From Acorus gramineus (lineage: Eukaryota; Streptophyta; Magnoliopsida; Acorales; Acoraceae): a stretch of 64,000 nucleotides of DNA. The stretch is from the NCBI GenBank assembly GCA_030737835.1, contig JAUJYN010000066.1, positions 124,001 through 188,000 of the forward strand, given 5' to 3'. The notes beneath the pieces are model-generated. The model was not told the origin of the DNA. It did not search any database and was given only the letters and a program-made list of their open reading frames with translations. This document shows, in pieces, positions 11,749 through 23,700 of this stretch (positions are counted from its first letter, which is position 1; each line of letters starts with the position of its first letter). A program made the position numbers and the translations under genes.

Positions 11749-11831
11749 GGGTAATTAACACTTTTAACCCCAAGAAAATAAATATTTACAAAAATAGCAC
11801 TGTCTCTCGAATATTTGCAAAAACTACCCCA
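11749..11831 (+). repeat. MULE left terminal inverted repeat
   Basis: Matches the complement of 30927-31009 over about 83 bp with roughly a dozen differences; both contain CTCGAATATTT near the inner end. The arms diverge beyond this point. Confidence 0.85.
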
Positions 11832-11842
11832 TTGAAGTTTAC

Positions 11843-11865
11843 ACTGGAGATAATCTGTCTCCAGT
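11843..11865. repeat. Subterminal hairpin, left MULE end
   Basis: ACTGGAGA and TCTCCAGT form a perfect 8-bp stem around a 7-base loop, 11 bases inside the TIR. The right end has larger relatives with the same ACTGGAGA/TCTCC words. Confidence 0.7.
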
Positions 11866-11935
11866 ATTACCCTGACAACATCAAAAAACAACAAATAACC
11901 TGTTATGCACAATAGAGAGTCTCCAAGTCGCAGCA

Positions 11936-11942
11936 TATATAA
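11936..11942 (+). promoter_or_regulatory. Probable TATA box of the MULE transposase gene
   Basis: TATATAA, followed by C-rich leader sequence, lies ~100 bp inside the left TIR and ~560 bp upstream of the first mudrA ATG. The assignment rests on position and motif only. Confidence 0.45.
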
Positions 11943-12498
11943 GCCCCGTCCCCGCTGTCAAGCTCTAAATTCACCTCCCTATTGTCCCTCTTTCACCCAC
12001 CCACTCGCTGCCAACCCTGAAAAATCATCAAAAACAACTCTGAATCCAAAGGTAAATATCAAAACCCTAAATGTTCTTGAATTTTATTATTTATTTATCA
12101 ATTGTTTTGATTTTATTGATTAAATTTGGGTTTTTTTTATCAAAACCCTAAATGTTGAATGTTGAATTTATTTATTTTTGAAATATTGATTGTATGATAT
12201 TTTGTTAAGTTAAATGTTAATTTTTTTAGGGTTTTTGGTTATTTTAAAATTTCCTATTTGTCAAAATAAACTTTTAAATCTTAAAAAAAATTTGAAAAAT
12301 TTGATTGTTATACATAAAAACTTTTTTAAAAATTCAATGGCCTCTTAATAAACATTAAAAAAAAATCAAAGGCTATTTAGGAAATATACTTTGTATGTGT
12401 TGCATGAATGTTATAGTGTTTAATATGTACATGTTGGATGGATTTTATTATTATGAATTTAAAAATATATTTACTAAGTTGAATAATTTATGGTTTAG

Positions 12499-15400
12499 AT
12501 GGTAAAGAAATCCAATGTCCCGTTAATGTATTCTTTTAACGGGAGGATTGTTCAACGTGAAGATACTTCATTTTATAAAGGTGGTACCAGGAAAACCACA
12601 ATCATAAATAAGAGGATCTCTTATGGCGATTTACTTCAAATGATGTACCATTTGACGAGAACCGATCCAAGTCATTACAAATTGTCCATAAGTGCTGTGC
12701 ATCCCACTCACGACGGAAAGAGTTTGGGTGCCCCTCTCGAAAATAATATGGGTGTGAAAGTGATGATAATGTTGTACCCAAAGCACGTGCATGTCATTCA
12801 ATTATGGTTAGATAAGGGAGAGATCATATAAAGAGGTCGTGGTGCGATGAATTACAATGCAGAAGATTCATATCCCTCCATTGTTCGTGATCCATACCAA
12901 CCTTCATCGTCGTCGTTCGTTCCGTGTACTTAAGAAGATTTGATTGATGCAACACCAACCAATGCCCATGGGAGTGTCAATATACCACACTTGTAAGTAT
13001 TGTGTATTTATAGGATGTTTTTTGTGGGTGTATTCATATGTGTAAGTATAGTGTGTTTCATTTATAGGTCCCTATTTCATGACATGGGTTAGAATGATAT
13101 TCGTGAGGGAATTGAAGTTAACAATGAAGAAGAAGATCAAGAAGGAGGAGAAGAAGAGGAAGTGAGAGAAGATACTGAAGAAGAGGATCGTGAAGATCAC
13201 TGGGTTGAAGGATCTGATACTGAGGAGGACCATGATGTGAGGAGAACTGCCATCCATGAATATAGTGTTCCTCAAATGTTTCCTACACGTGAGCTTATGG
13301 AGCAGGCGGTGGTAGAAAATGTCCGTCCATGCATTTATGAAATCGGATCTTCTTCGTGTAATGAACTTGAGGTTGGTCAGCTTTTCGCGAATAAGAAGTC
13401 ACTCATTAATGCTGTCCGAACCTGGAGCATAAAGAAATGTGTACAATGTCATGTGGTAAAATCAAATGCAGAAAAATACGCTGTTAAGTGCATAAATGAT
13501 AAATGTAATTGGAGATTATATGCGAGGAGGGTCGGTGGTTCAGAAATGTTCAAGATTTCCACTCTGAGAGTTCCTCATACATGCTTGGATCCTCTACTCA
13601 GTTCAAATCACAGACAATTTAGTTCTGATTATATCTCACAGCTGATTATGCCAACGATTCGTCATAATTTGAGAATCAGTCCTACTGAGATAATGGACAG
13701 GATACGTGCTGATCATCACTACACAATTTCATATTCAAAGGCACACCGTGCCAAATGGAAGGCTATGGAGAGGATATTTGGAAATTGGGAGGAGTCATAT
13801 GCTGAGTTGCCTCTATATGTTGATGCCCTGAAGAGGTCTAATCTAGGAACAAATGTGATCTTCGAAGGCCTTGTCATACAAGAGAATAACATGGGCATAC
13901 CGATTCGACAGTTTGAACGTGTTTATTGGGCACTCGGACCAGCCTTAGAGGCTTTCAACCATTGTCGTCCATTGGTTTGCATCGATGGAACACACCTGTA
14001 TGGAAAATATAAAGGAAATCTCCTGATAGCCACTGCTTGCGATGCAGAAAATGGTTTGCTTCCGATAGCCTTTGCTATAGTTGAATCTAAGAATAGAAGC
14101 AGTTGGACCTTCTTCCTTTGGAACTTGTTCTTTTCTATTGGTTGTATAAACAATGTGTGTCATATCTGATCGGCATTTGGACATCATAGCAGACATAAAA
14201 TCTATTGAGGAAGCAAACAATGTGACATGGCACCATCGTTTCTGTATGAGACACATGATAGACAACTTTAAAAAAATGTTAAATCAAAGGAGTTGAGTGA
14301 CCAGATTTGGAGGACTGCCACCTTGAAATGTCCAAATCAATTTGCTGACGAAATGCGAAAGATTCTTAGTGCCTCTCCGCAAGCTCGCACATGGCTTGAT
14401 CAAGTCCCTCCACATTGTTATATATGTGTCACTTTTTGCCTTCTGGTAACCATTGGAACATTCTGGCAGTTTTTCAGTTTTTTTCGTTTTTCGATCGAAA
14501 CCGCTAAAATTTTGGACTGTTAGCTATCATCCTGAGTTTGAGGACTCCGATTGAAAATCTAACTGCATATTATGTGTCCTGGTGCCATTCCAAGCCACTC
14601 ACGAAAATTTCATCGAATTCCGGTAACGTTTCAGAATTTCACAGTTTTGAAGCGTATCCGGGTTTTGACCGAGCGAAAAGTCATTGGGAGACTTGACTGT
14701 GATTTGGTCAACCCCCTTTGTTTTCTAGTGTGGATGGGTTGACCCAAGTCAAAGTGCCCTTAAACCTCACTTAAACCTCCCTAATCCTAGCTTAACCTAA
14801 TCTTTTTTTCACTAATTGAGGGTGTGAGTGTGTGTGGTGTGGGTGTGAGTATAAACAAATCCCACGACAACATATCCCCCACTATTCATCATCTTCTCCA
14901 AATTTTTCTCTCTCTCTCCCTCTCTTTAAAACCTCCATATGACCTAGCTAGGGTGCTTGAAACCAAAAACCCTAAGAAGAGAAAGGTTAGGTAAGGACCC
15001 GATCTACCTTCCGGTGGTCTCGGATTCGAGTTCCCACATGTGTGACCCCTTCTCATGCCCTCTTTTCTCCTCTGATTTCAGCCACTTTGAGGGCTGAAGG
15101 AGATCTTGGTGGTGGTGGTCCTTGAGGTGGTGTTTCGGTGCGTGAAGAGCACCCGTTCTTCCTCCCCTTCTCTTCCTCTCCTAGGGTAAGCTTCCTTTCC
15201 TTCCATTTCTTGTTTAGATGTATGTTAGGGTGTGTTTTTGGGAGTGAAATATGTGCTTGGTGGTTTGGGAGTGGTTGTGGTGGCTGTTGGTGGCGGGGTG
15301 GTTGAGCTCGGCTCCAGTGCATGCGGGCAGCGGCGCGCGCAGGCGGGCAGGCGCGCTGGGCGCGTGCTGTCGGGCTCGCTGGGCGCGTGCGGTCGGGCGG

Positions 15401-18147
15401 GCTGGGCGCAGTGCGCGGCGTGCGCGTGGAGCGCTGCGCGGGGGCGCGTGGCGAGCGGGTGGTGTGCGGGTGTTGCGCAGGGGGGGCGCAGTGCGCGCAG
15501 GGCGAGCGGGGAGTGCGTGCGGGGCACTGCGCTGGGGCGCAGTGCGGGCGGGTGCGCGTGCGGGGCGCTGCGCTGGGGCGCAGTGCGCGCGGGTGCACCC
15601 GGAGCTAGACGAGCGGGTGGTGCGCGCGGGGTGCTGCGTTGGGGCGCAGGGCGTGCGGGTGTGCGCGCAGGTTGCTGCGCTGGGGCGCAGTGAGCGCGCG
15701 GTGCACCCTGGGGGCTCGACAGCTTGTCCGGGCATGTGGGCAGGGGCTCGGCAGTGCGTCTGGGCGCGCGGGATGGGGCGCGGCTGTGCGCCTGGGTCGG
15801 GTGGCCATGCAAACGGCTGCCCGGGGGTTCGGGAGTGAGTCGGGGTGCTCGGACTCGCGTGCGTACAGGCTGTATGTACGTTTGTCCGAGTGTCGTGTAT
15901 TTTTAATGTATTTTTGTATGTATTTGTGCATTTTACTCACCAAGTTGATTACCCTGTCTTGCAGATCTTAAGGACGGTCGCGCGACGACCCGGTTATTGG
16001 TGAGTGGTACAATCCAACCCAGTAGGGAGGCGCTATATGCACTTGGATGTATACCGTTCTCCCCTGGGGCACCATGGTTAATATTAACTTGTGTATGTAA
16101 TCTATGCAAGCATGATTAATATGTAGTATGCATGCTACCCTAGACTGTGTATGTTAGGGACTTGCACCCTTAGGATATGTGTAAGAGCCATGCATCCTGT
16201 CACCATGTTCTCATGCTAGGAAGCCTCGACCTATGCATGTGTCCTACTAGTTTAATTTATTAAATTAAATGTGAACTTATAGTATTTTAAGCATGCCTTA
16301 GGGAATATTATAAGGGGCCTTGCGAGGTCAACATTGAGACCCGGGCTAGGGTACTCCGTGTTCCTTGTTTGGTTGTCGGGATGTCCTATATCGGGACCTC
16401 ATGGTGCCCTCCCAAGGTTTCTTTTCCTGATAATATTATAATATATGTTTCCCCGCATCTGGGTTATGCGCCCTGGAGGAATTCTGAAGAATTCAATGAC
16501 ATTTATAAGTTGAGATCGGTGTCGACGGATCCGAGTGGATCGTATGCGTATGGATAGGCTGTTTTTGTTCCCTTCGTTGGATCCGTGTAGAGACTGCCCC
16601 AGCGTTAGAAAGGCCGTCCCGTGAGAGGGCTCCCATCAGTAGGTACCTCCTGATTTTGGATTCGGACTGTGCTGAAGTGTGGGAGTAGGCCAAGCGGCCT
16701 ACGAAGTGGAGGAGAGACTATCGGTGGACCAAGGGAGATTAACAGCCTAGTCAGTCCCAATATCCTATGTCACCTATTGAGGGGTGAGGGTGAGGGTGTG
16801 GTGGGTCGGCGATGTAGCGACCCACTGGATTGTGTAGTTCCTGCCACTTTGAGGCTTGATTAATTATTTGTGGTTAATATAAATTGTGATGCATGGGTTG
16901 TGCTATTCACTGAGCGTGTGGCTCACCCCTCGCATATATATTTTTCTCCAGTTATCACTGAGTCGGACTTGAAGGAGGAGCTCCCCGAGAGACTTCATCA
17001 GTAGCGGAGCAGCGCCACGTCCCGCGAGTATTAGAGGCCATCAGCATCCTTTCTTTTGATTGTATGTATATATTTCCGTGCTTGGGCACCGTTTGTATAT
17101 TATTTGGATGTATGTGTGTATATTGGCTCTCACGGGACATTTGATTATGTATCGAGTTTGTAGTATGTTTTTGAATTACAGACTCAGTCTTTTAGCTTCC
17201 GCTATCTGTGTATATATCATGTCAGCCTTGCTTTCGTCTGTGTTGTCATTTTAGTTGTTGTTTAGAGTATGTTATTGATCTCCTGTATAGACTGCTGATA
17301 TCATGTATACACTTGCCGCGTCCCCGGGACGGCCGCCCTGGGGCGTGACACACATACATGGGCTCTTTGTTATGACGATGGTCGTCGTCATGGCATGATG
17401 ACCATCAATAGAGCAGAAAGCATGAACTCGGTCTTGAAAGGTGTAAGAGGATTGCCAGTCACTGTCATATTACAACAGACATTCATACGGGTGTCAGAGT
17501 TTTGTACGAGGCGTGAGTCGGGCGAGAGCATGTCAGGTGAACATGTGCCATATATGTAGCAGCGTTTGGAGAGAACTGCACATGATGCAAGGGCGATGCT
17601 AGTAAGAAGGCTTGATAGGTCAGAATTCAATGTCCAAGACAAGAATGCGGTTATGTACACTGTCTTCTTGTATTCTGACCATGCAGATTGTCAATGTCAT
17701 GTTCTGAAGTTGTTTCACTATCCATGTGCACATGTCATAGCGGCTTGCGAGTATGCTCATATTAGTCCTGGAAGATACGTGTCACATTGGCTTTCCTCAG
17801 AGTCATATAGACACACTTATGAACCACCCCGATTCCACTCCGTTGATGATATAAGTCGTTGACCGATTCCTACGGAAAACGATCCTATCTTCATCCCACC
17901 GAATATTAGGAGACAAGCGGGTTGCCCTGTATCAACTCGCCGACGTATGCATATGGACTCCAGGGATCCAAGTCTGAGATATACATGTTCAATATGTCAT
18001 GAGAAAGGCCACAGAAAAAATAAATGTCCACGTAGAAATACAAATGCTGGTATAAATGTTAAATATGATTATGATATTACGATGAATGTTAAATTGTTTG
18101 AGTATATATTAATTTGTGTTCAAATTACAGGTGATGGACATACGTGA
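12499..18147 (+). pseudogene. mudrA-like MULE transposase, interrupted by a solo LTR
   Basis: The first exon starts at ATG 12499 (MVKKSNVPLMYSFNGRIVQR) with a stop at ~12829. A likely intron runs 12993-13067. The main frame at 13162-14169 begins with an acidic region, then the MULE N-terminal zinc-binding domain (CVQCHVV, CINDKCNWRLYARR) and the DDE core: CIDGTHLYGKYKG near 13975-14015, and SDRHLDII at ~14164 after a frameshift. A solo LTR (14416-17350) splits the gene at ...DQVPPH; the frame resumes TWALCYDDGRRHGMM. Downstream are a SWIM zinc finger of form CxCx9CxH (17689-17748) and a CCHC knuckle (17986-18027). An intron at 18050-18130 would give a final NAGDGHT and stop at 18147. About five disabling changes are visible besides the LTR. 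Confidence 0.85.
14416..17350. mobile_element. Solo LTR A, Ty3/gypsy (Tekay/Del-like)
   Basis: Starts TGTTATATATGTGTCAC and ends GGGGCGTGACA, with a 5-bp TSD CACAT at 14411-14415 and 17351-17355. It is 2935 bp with no internal domain, so a solo LTR left by recombination. A CpG-dense core (about 15300-15840) gives rise to long but meaningless open frames on both strands. The lineage is inferred from LTR length and from the pol remnant in related element C. Confidence 0.9.
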
Positions 18148-20694
18148 GTGGCATGGACCCGTCGTGGATGATTTGCTGTATTTTCAGGGATCTCATAGAT
18201 CTCATCATGGATTTCAGGGAAAGGTATATCCATTAGAATAATTTTATCTCTTCTGTTATTATTGTGGTCAAAATTATTTTATTTAACAAACTGATTAAAT
18301 TTGACACAGACCGATACCATGAAGTTCACGATCCACATGGTGGCATTGCGTCACTGGGTCATGGATCCACGCATCGAGCCATACGTGAGGGCATCCAAAT
18401 TCTACTATTTGACACATATGGGATATACAAGATCAGATCATCGACTATTACAAGCACTCGTGAAGAGATGGAGACCAGAAACCAACACATTTCATCTGTG
18501 ACATGGCGAGATGACTGTCACACTTAAGGATGTTGTTGTTCTTATTGGGCTTCCCATTGATGGAAAGCCGTGACCGGTATCACAGACTGTGATGATTGGG
18601 GACACGTTTGTGAGGATCTGTTAGGTGTTGGCCCCCCTGCAGAGAAGATCAAGGGTGGTAGAATTTATCTCTCGTGGCTTAAAGAAACTTTCAGCATTGT
18701 ACCAGATATTGATTTGGACGACGACATCCTCCAGCAGTATGCACGTGCATATATCTTATTTGTTCTTGGATCCACCATCTTCACTGATGGCACAGAAAAA
18801 GATACATGCATGCTATCTTTATCTACTTAGAGATTTAGATGATGCTGGCCGATATTCCTGGGGTACAGCTGTGTTGGCCCACATGTATAGAGCGTTGTAC
18901 AAGGGTAGTGTGCTTGGAGAGAGATCGTCCGCAGGATCTCATGGATTTTATTCGCTGCTACAGGTAATATGAAAACTCCAAGTTTCCTTTGTAAAACTTG
19001 TTCTTTTTTATCAGTGTTACTCGTATTTTATTTTAGATATGGTCGTGGGAGAGATTACACGTGGGACGACCAGACTTACATGACTCAGATTTTGTGCTTG
19101 GAGATAGACCTTTGGGGGCAAGGTAATACATATTTTTCATCTTCTATTATCAATTCATGGATGATCAGATTTCACTAAATTCCTCACTATCAGGTGGAAG
19201 GTGACTCAGAGGTTTGATGAAAATTCACGAGTTCTGATATACTATAGGGCACAACTAGACTACCAGCTTGAGTCACAGGTGATTCAAACTTTATTATTAT
19301 ATCGCACACACAATATATACTCATTAAGATTGTGATATTGTGATACTAATTATAATTTTGATTTTTTGTAGGTTATCTGGCAGTCTTATGTTGGGACATA
19401 TGCTGTATTACCATATGCTTGTAGGGATCATATGGAGTTGTGGTTGGCTAGGGTCCCACTCATTTGCTTTGATATCGTGGAGATGCACGTGCCCAATTGA
19501 GTCACATGTCAATTTGGGGTGCATCAAGACATACCACCTACTGTAGACGTCATCGACCAGGTGAACAGACGAGGTAGATAGGATACCAATTGGATGGTAT
19601 ATCACTAAACTTTTATCGAACGTTGGGACCAACGCTTGGATCACATCCACCAGTTGCATCATACCCGAAGTTCGAGGAGATATATGGAGTGGTATTGGGA
19701 GAAAACAGTCAGACATATCACACCTCCACCACCCCCACACCACCCTCCAGACTCTGTCGCACAACATTCGGTAATTTCTTAAACATATGTTACATTTTTA
19801 TAAAGTGATAAATGATTTTAAAATCACTTATTATAATGAAACTTCTGATAAACAGGAGGGAGTTACACAGAATATTAGTGAGGTGCTTGAAGGGGGGTTA
19901 GTGTTGTACCCCAATTATGATGAGTGGGGACGTATAATTGTTGTGGCACGTGATTATGCAGAGGTGATGATGGGGAAAAGGGAACAGCCATCGAGTACCT
20001 TTAGTGCAACTACAGATGATGATGATTACTCCAGAAATGTCATAGATGACAGTGCATTTGGGCCAAGAGCTGATACTGAATTCACAATTGATGAGTTCTT
20101 TGGTGATGTTCGACTGGAGCCAGAATTGGATGAGCAGCCACCACAACCAGCTCCAGTTTCAAATAAAGCTCCAGAGATGACACTCCAGACGTATGTTTGT
20201 GGACCACGCATGTTGTGCCTGTGTCATTTGGAGCGCTCTGTTTGAAGATTTTGGGTACATAATTTTTTTTTGTAAGTTATGTATTTCCAATTTTCCATTT
20301 GGATTTGATTTTGTAAAAATCCAAGATGAAGAGATTTAATTCTGATTTTGTTATGAGATGTCCAGTTTTGAGTTGGCTTTCGCACAGAGGTGGAATTAGA
20401 TCAACTGGATTCTTGTAGTACAAGTTATGGGTATTCTTCCAAGTGTACCCCGGGATAGAAATTCTGGCAGCAGCCCTGTTCCATGTTTGTCTCTAAATTC
20501 GGAATAGCTGGAGAGGTTATTTGTTCATGTCATAAACATGAAAGTTGTAGATAATCTTCTTAGCTTTCCATCGGTTTTGGAATTGAGCCATTCGGAGCTA
20601 TATCGAGGAAGTTATGGCTGTTCCAGTGAAGCTTGCGCTGAATTTCTAGTCGGAGGGCGACTTAGTAAATTTTCCTTAAGATATTTGATAAATA

Positions 20695-20726
<32 letters not shown>

Positions 20727-23700
20727 CCAATGTTGTCGACAACATTTCTGGTCCCTCTCTTTCTCTCTTTTCCTTGCCCACCAAGTGTTTGATGGAGGGC
20801 CTCAAAGAGGAGGAGAAGGTGGAGGAGGAAGTGGAGGTGGGTTGTGTTGTTGTTGCTTGTTTCTTCCCTTCTCTCAAGCTCTCTTTGCATGATCCCCCCC
20901 CCCCTGTTTTGCTGCCATAGAGGGCTGAAGAGGAGGCTGAGTGGTGGTGGTGGTGGTTCCGGGTGGCGGCGTTTCGGTGCGCGAAGGGCCCCGAACCTCC
21001 CCCTTTCTTTTCCCTCCCAAGGTGAGCTCCTCCCCTCCTTTTCTTGGTTTTCTTGGCTTGAGGGGTTGGTTGGGAGGTCATGCATATTGGGTAGGTGTGT
21101 TAGGGAGTGTGTGAGGGGTTGGGATGGGTGAAAATGAGCTTAGAGTGGGCTGGGCGCGCGCTGGGCGCGGTCTGCGCGCGTGCGCGCGCAGGCAGGCGCA
21201 GTCAGGCGCGCAGGCGTGAGCGCGCGGGTGCTGGCGCGAGCGGGGGTGCGTGCGGGTGCGCGCGGGCGCGCACGGCCGTGCGCGCGAGCGTGCGCGCGCG
21301 CGGGCAGGGCGCCTGGGCATGTGCCTGGGTGCTGGGCAGGGCACCTGGGAACTGCGCCTGGGTGCTGGGCAGGGCGCCTGGGCATGGTGCTGGGGACCAG
21401 TGCGCGCGGTGCTGGGGGCCAGTGCGTGCGCGTGCTGGGGCGTGCGTGCAGTGCGCGCGGGGCGCGCTGGGCTGGACGCGCGCGAGCGTGCGCGTGCGTG
21501 CGGTAGTGCGTCGGGGCGCGCGGGTAGGCGCGCGGCAGTGCGCCGATGGTGCCGGGGTGTGTGCGTGCGTGCGCATCCGTGCGTGCACATGTGGGGGGCG
21601 CTGTGCGCGTAGGGCGAGCAGGCGGTGCGAGCGGGGAATGTGTGCGGGGCGCTGCGCTGGGGCGCAGTGCGTGCGGGTGCAGGCGCGGTGCGCGCGGGTG
21701 CACCCTGGGGCTGGACGCGCGGGCGTGCGCGTGCATGCACCCGAGCGTGCGGCGTGTCCGGGCGTGCGGGCAGGGGCTCGGCCGTGCGTCTGGGCGTGCG
21801 GGCTGGGGCGCATCTATGCGCCTGGGTCGGGTGGCCGTGCGTACGGTTGCCCGGGGGTTCGGGAGTGAGTCGGGTGCTCGGGCTCGCGTGCGTACAAGCC
21901 GTATGTACGCTTGTCCGAGTGTTGAGTATTTTAGAGTATTTGTGGATTTATTTGTGTGTTTTACTCACCGTATTGATTACCTTGTCTTGCAGATCTTGAC
22001 GGACGGTCGCGCGACGACCCGACTTCCGGTGAGTGGGACAATCGAACCCAGTAGAGAGGCGTTATACGCATTTGGGCGTATACCGACCTCTCCTGGGGCA
22101 CCATGGATTTATATTAACCTGTTATAATGTGTTTTCATGCGAGCATGATTTAAATGTAGAAGGCATGCTACCCTAGACTTTGCGTGTTAGGGACTTGCAC
22201 CCTTAGGATATGTGTATGAGCCATGCATCATGTCCCCCTGTTCTCATGCTAGGAAGCCTTGGCCTATGCATGTGTCCTACTAGTTTTATTTATTAAATTA
22301 AATGCTAGTGTATGATAAACTGCATGCCTTAGATGATATTATAGGGAGGAGCCTTGCGAGGTCAACACTGAGACCCGGGTTAGGGTACTCCGTGTTCCTT
22401 GTTTGGTTGTCTGGGTGTCCTGTATCGGGAACTCACGCTGCCCTCCCAAGGTTTCTTGTCCCAATAGTATTATAAGAAATGTTATACCAAATTATATGAT
22501 TATTAGCATATTTAGTGAATATTATAGGGGAGGGGCCTCGCGAGGCCAGCGGTGAGACCCGGGCTAGGGTACTCCGTGTTCCTTGTTTGGTTGTCGGGGT
22601 GTCCTATATCGGGAACTCACGCTGCCCTCCCAAGTTTCTTTCCCCCAATGATATTCCACCCTTGCTAATTATTGTGTATGTTCCCCGCATATTGGTTATG
22701 CGCCTTGGAGGAATTCAGAACATTAGAGTTGTAGAGATGTGTTGTCGGCGGATCCGAGTGGATCATATGCGTATGGATAGGCTGTTCTGTTTCCCTTCGT
22801 TGGATCCGGTAGAGGCTGCCCTAGCGTTAGAAAGGCCGTCCCTTCCAAGGGTTCCCATCAGTAGGCGCCTCCTGATTTTGGTTTCGGACTGTGCTGAAGT
22901 TGTGGGTGAAAGCCAAGCGGCCTACGGAGTGGAGGAGAGACTATCGGTGGACCAAGGGTGACCAACAGCCTAGTCAGTCCCAAAATCCTATGTCACCCGT
23001 GGTAGGGTGAGGGTGAGGGTGTAGTGGGTTGGCGATGAGCGACTGTTATATTTATGTCACTTTTAACCTGCTGGTAACCGTTGGAGCGTTCTGGCAGTTT
23101 TTCAATTTTTTTCGATTTTCGATCGGAACCGCTAATTTTTGGACTGTTAGCTATCGTCCTGAGTTAGAGGACTCTGATTGGAAATCTAACTGCATATTTG
23201 GTGTCCTGGTGCCATTTTAGGCCTCTCACGAAAATTTCATCGAATTTCGGTAACGTTTCCAAAATTTCACAGTTTCAGGGCATATCCGGGTATTTTAAGT
23301 GACTCGCTATATAAATGGAATCTAAAATTAGATTGGCACTATTCATATTCTTCCTCCTTGAGCTCTCTCTCTCCCCTTCTCCATTTTTCTTGGTTTTGAG
23401 CCCCTTCGAGGGCTTGAAACAAAAAACCTAAAGCATAGGAAGTGTCGGTGCTTTCAAATTTGAATTCCGGCAAGTTTTGCCCCTCCGCCCACCCTCTCTT
23501 CTTCCCTGATTTGAGCCATTTCGGTGGTGGAGGTAGATCCGGGCGTTGGAAGCCTTTTGGGAGAGGTTTCGGTGCGCGGAGAGCAACCGGACTTCCCTTC
23601 CTCCCCTTGGTAAGCCTCTTTTCTCTCTTTTTCTTGCATAGATGTATGTTAGGAGGCTGGGAATGAGGTTGGGTGGTGGTCGGTGGCGGTGGGTGGCCGT

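Noticed and set aside
12499-12831. Independent small host gene of 110 codons
   Set aside because: Its position after the MULE promoter and its continuation across a stop into the acidic mudrA N-terminal region show it is the first part of the transposase.
13945-14265. Minus-strand frames opposite the MULE transposase
   Set aside because: Shadow of the conserved DDE-coding strand; no own motif.
15053-15971. Many overlapping long open frames (100-195 codons) on both strands
   Set aside because: They fall in the GCGCG-rich core of LTR A, occur in all frames at once, give Ala/Arg/Pro/His-rich low-complexity peptides, and recur in the other LTRs. They reflect GC-rich DNA with few stops, not genes.
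20612-21085. 157-codon minus-strand frame
   Set aside because: Runs through a TC microsatellite and LTR leader sequence; low-complexity with no domain.
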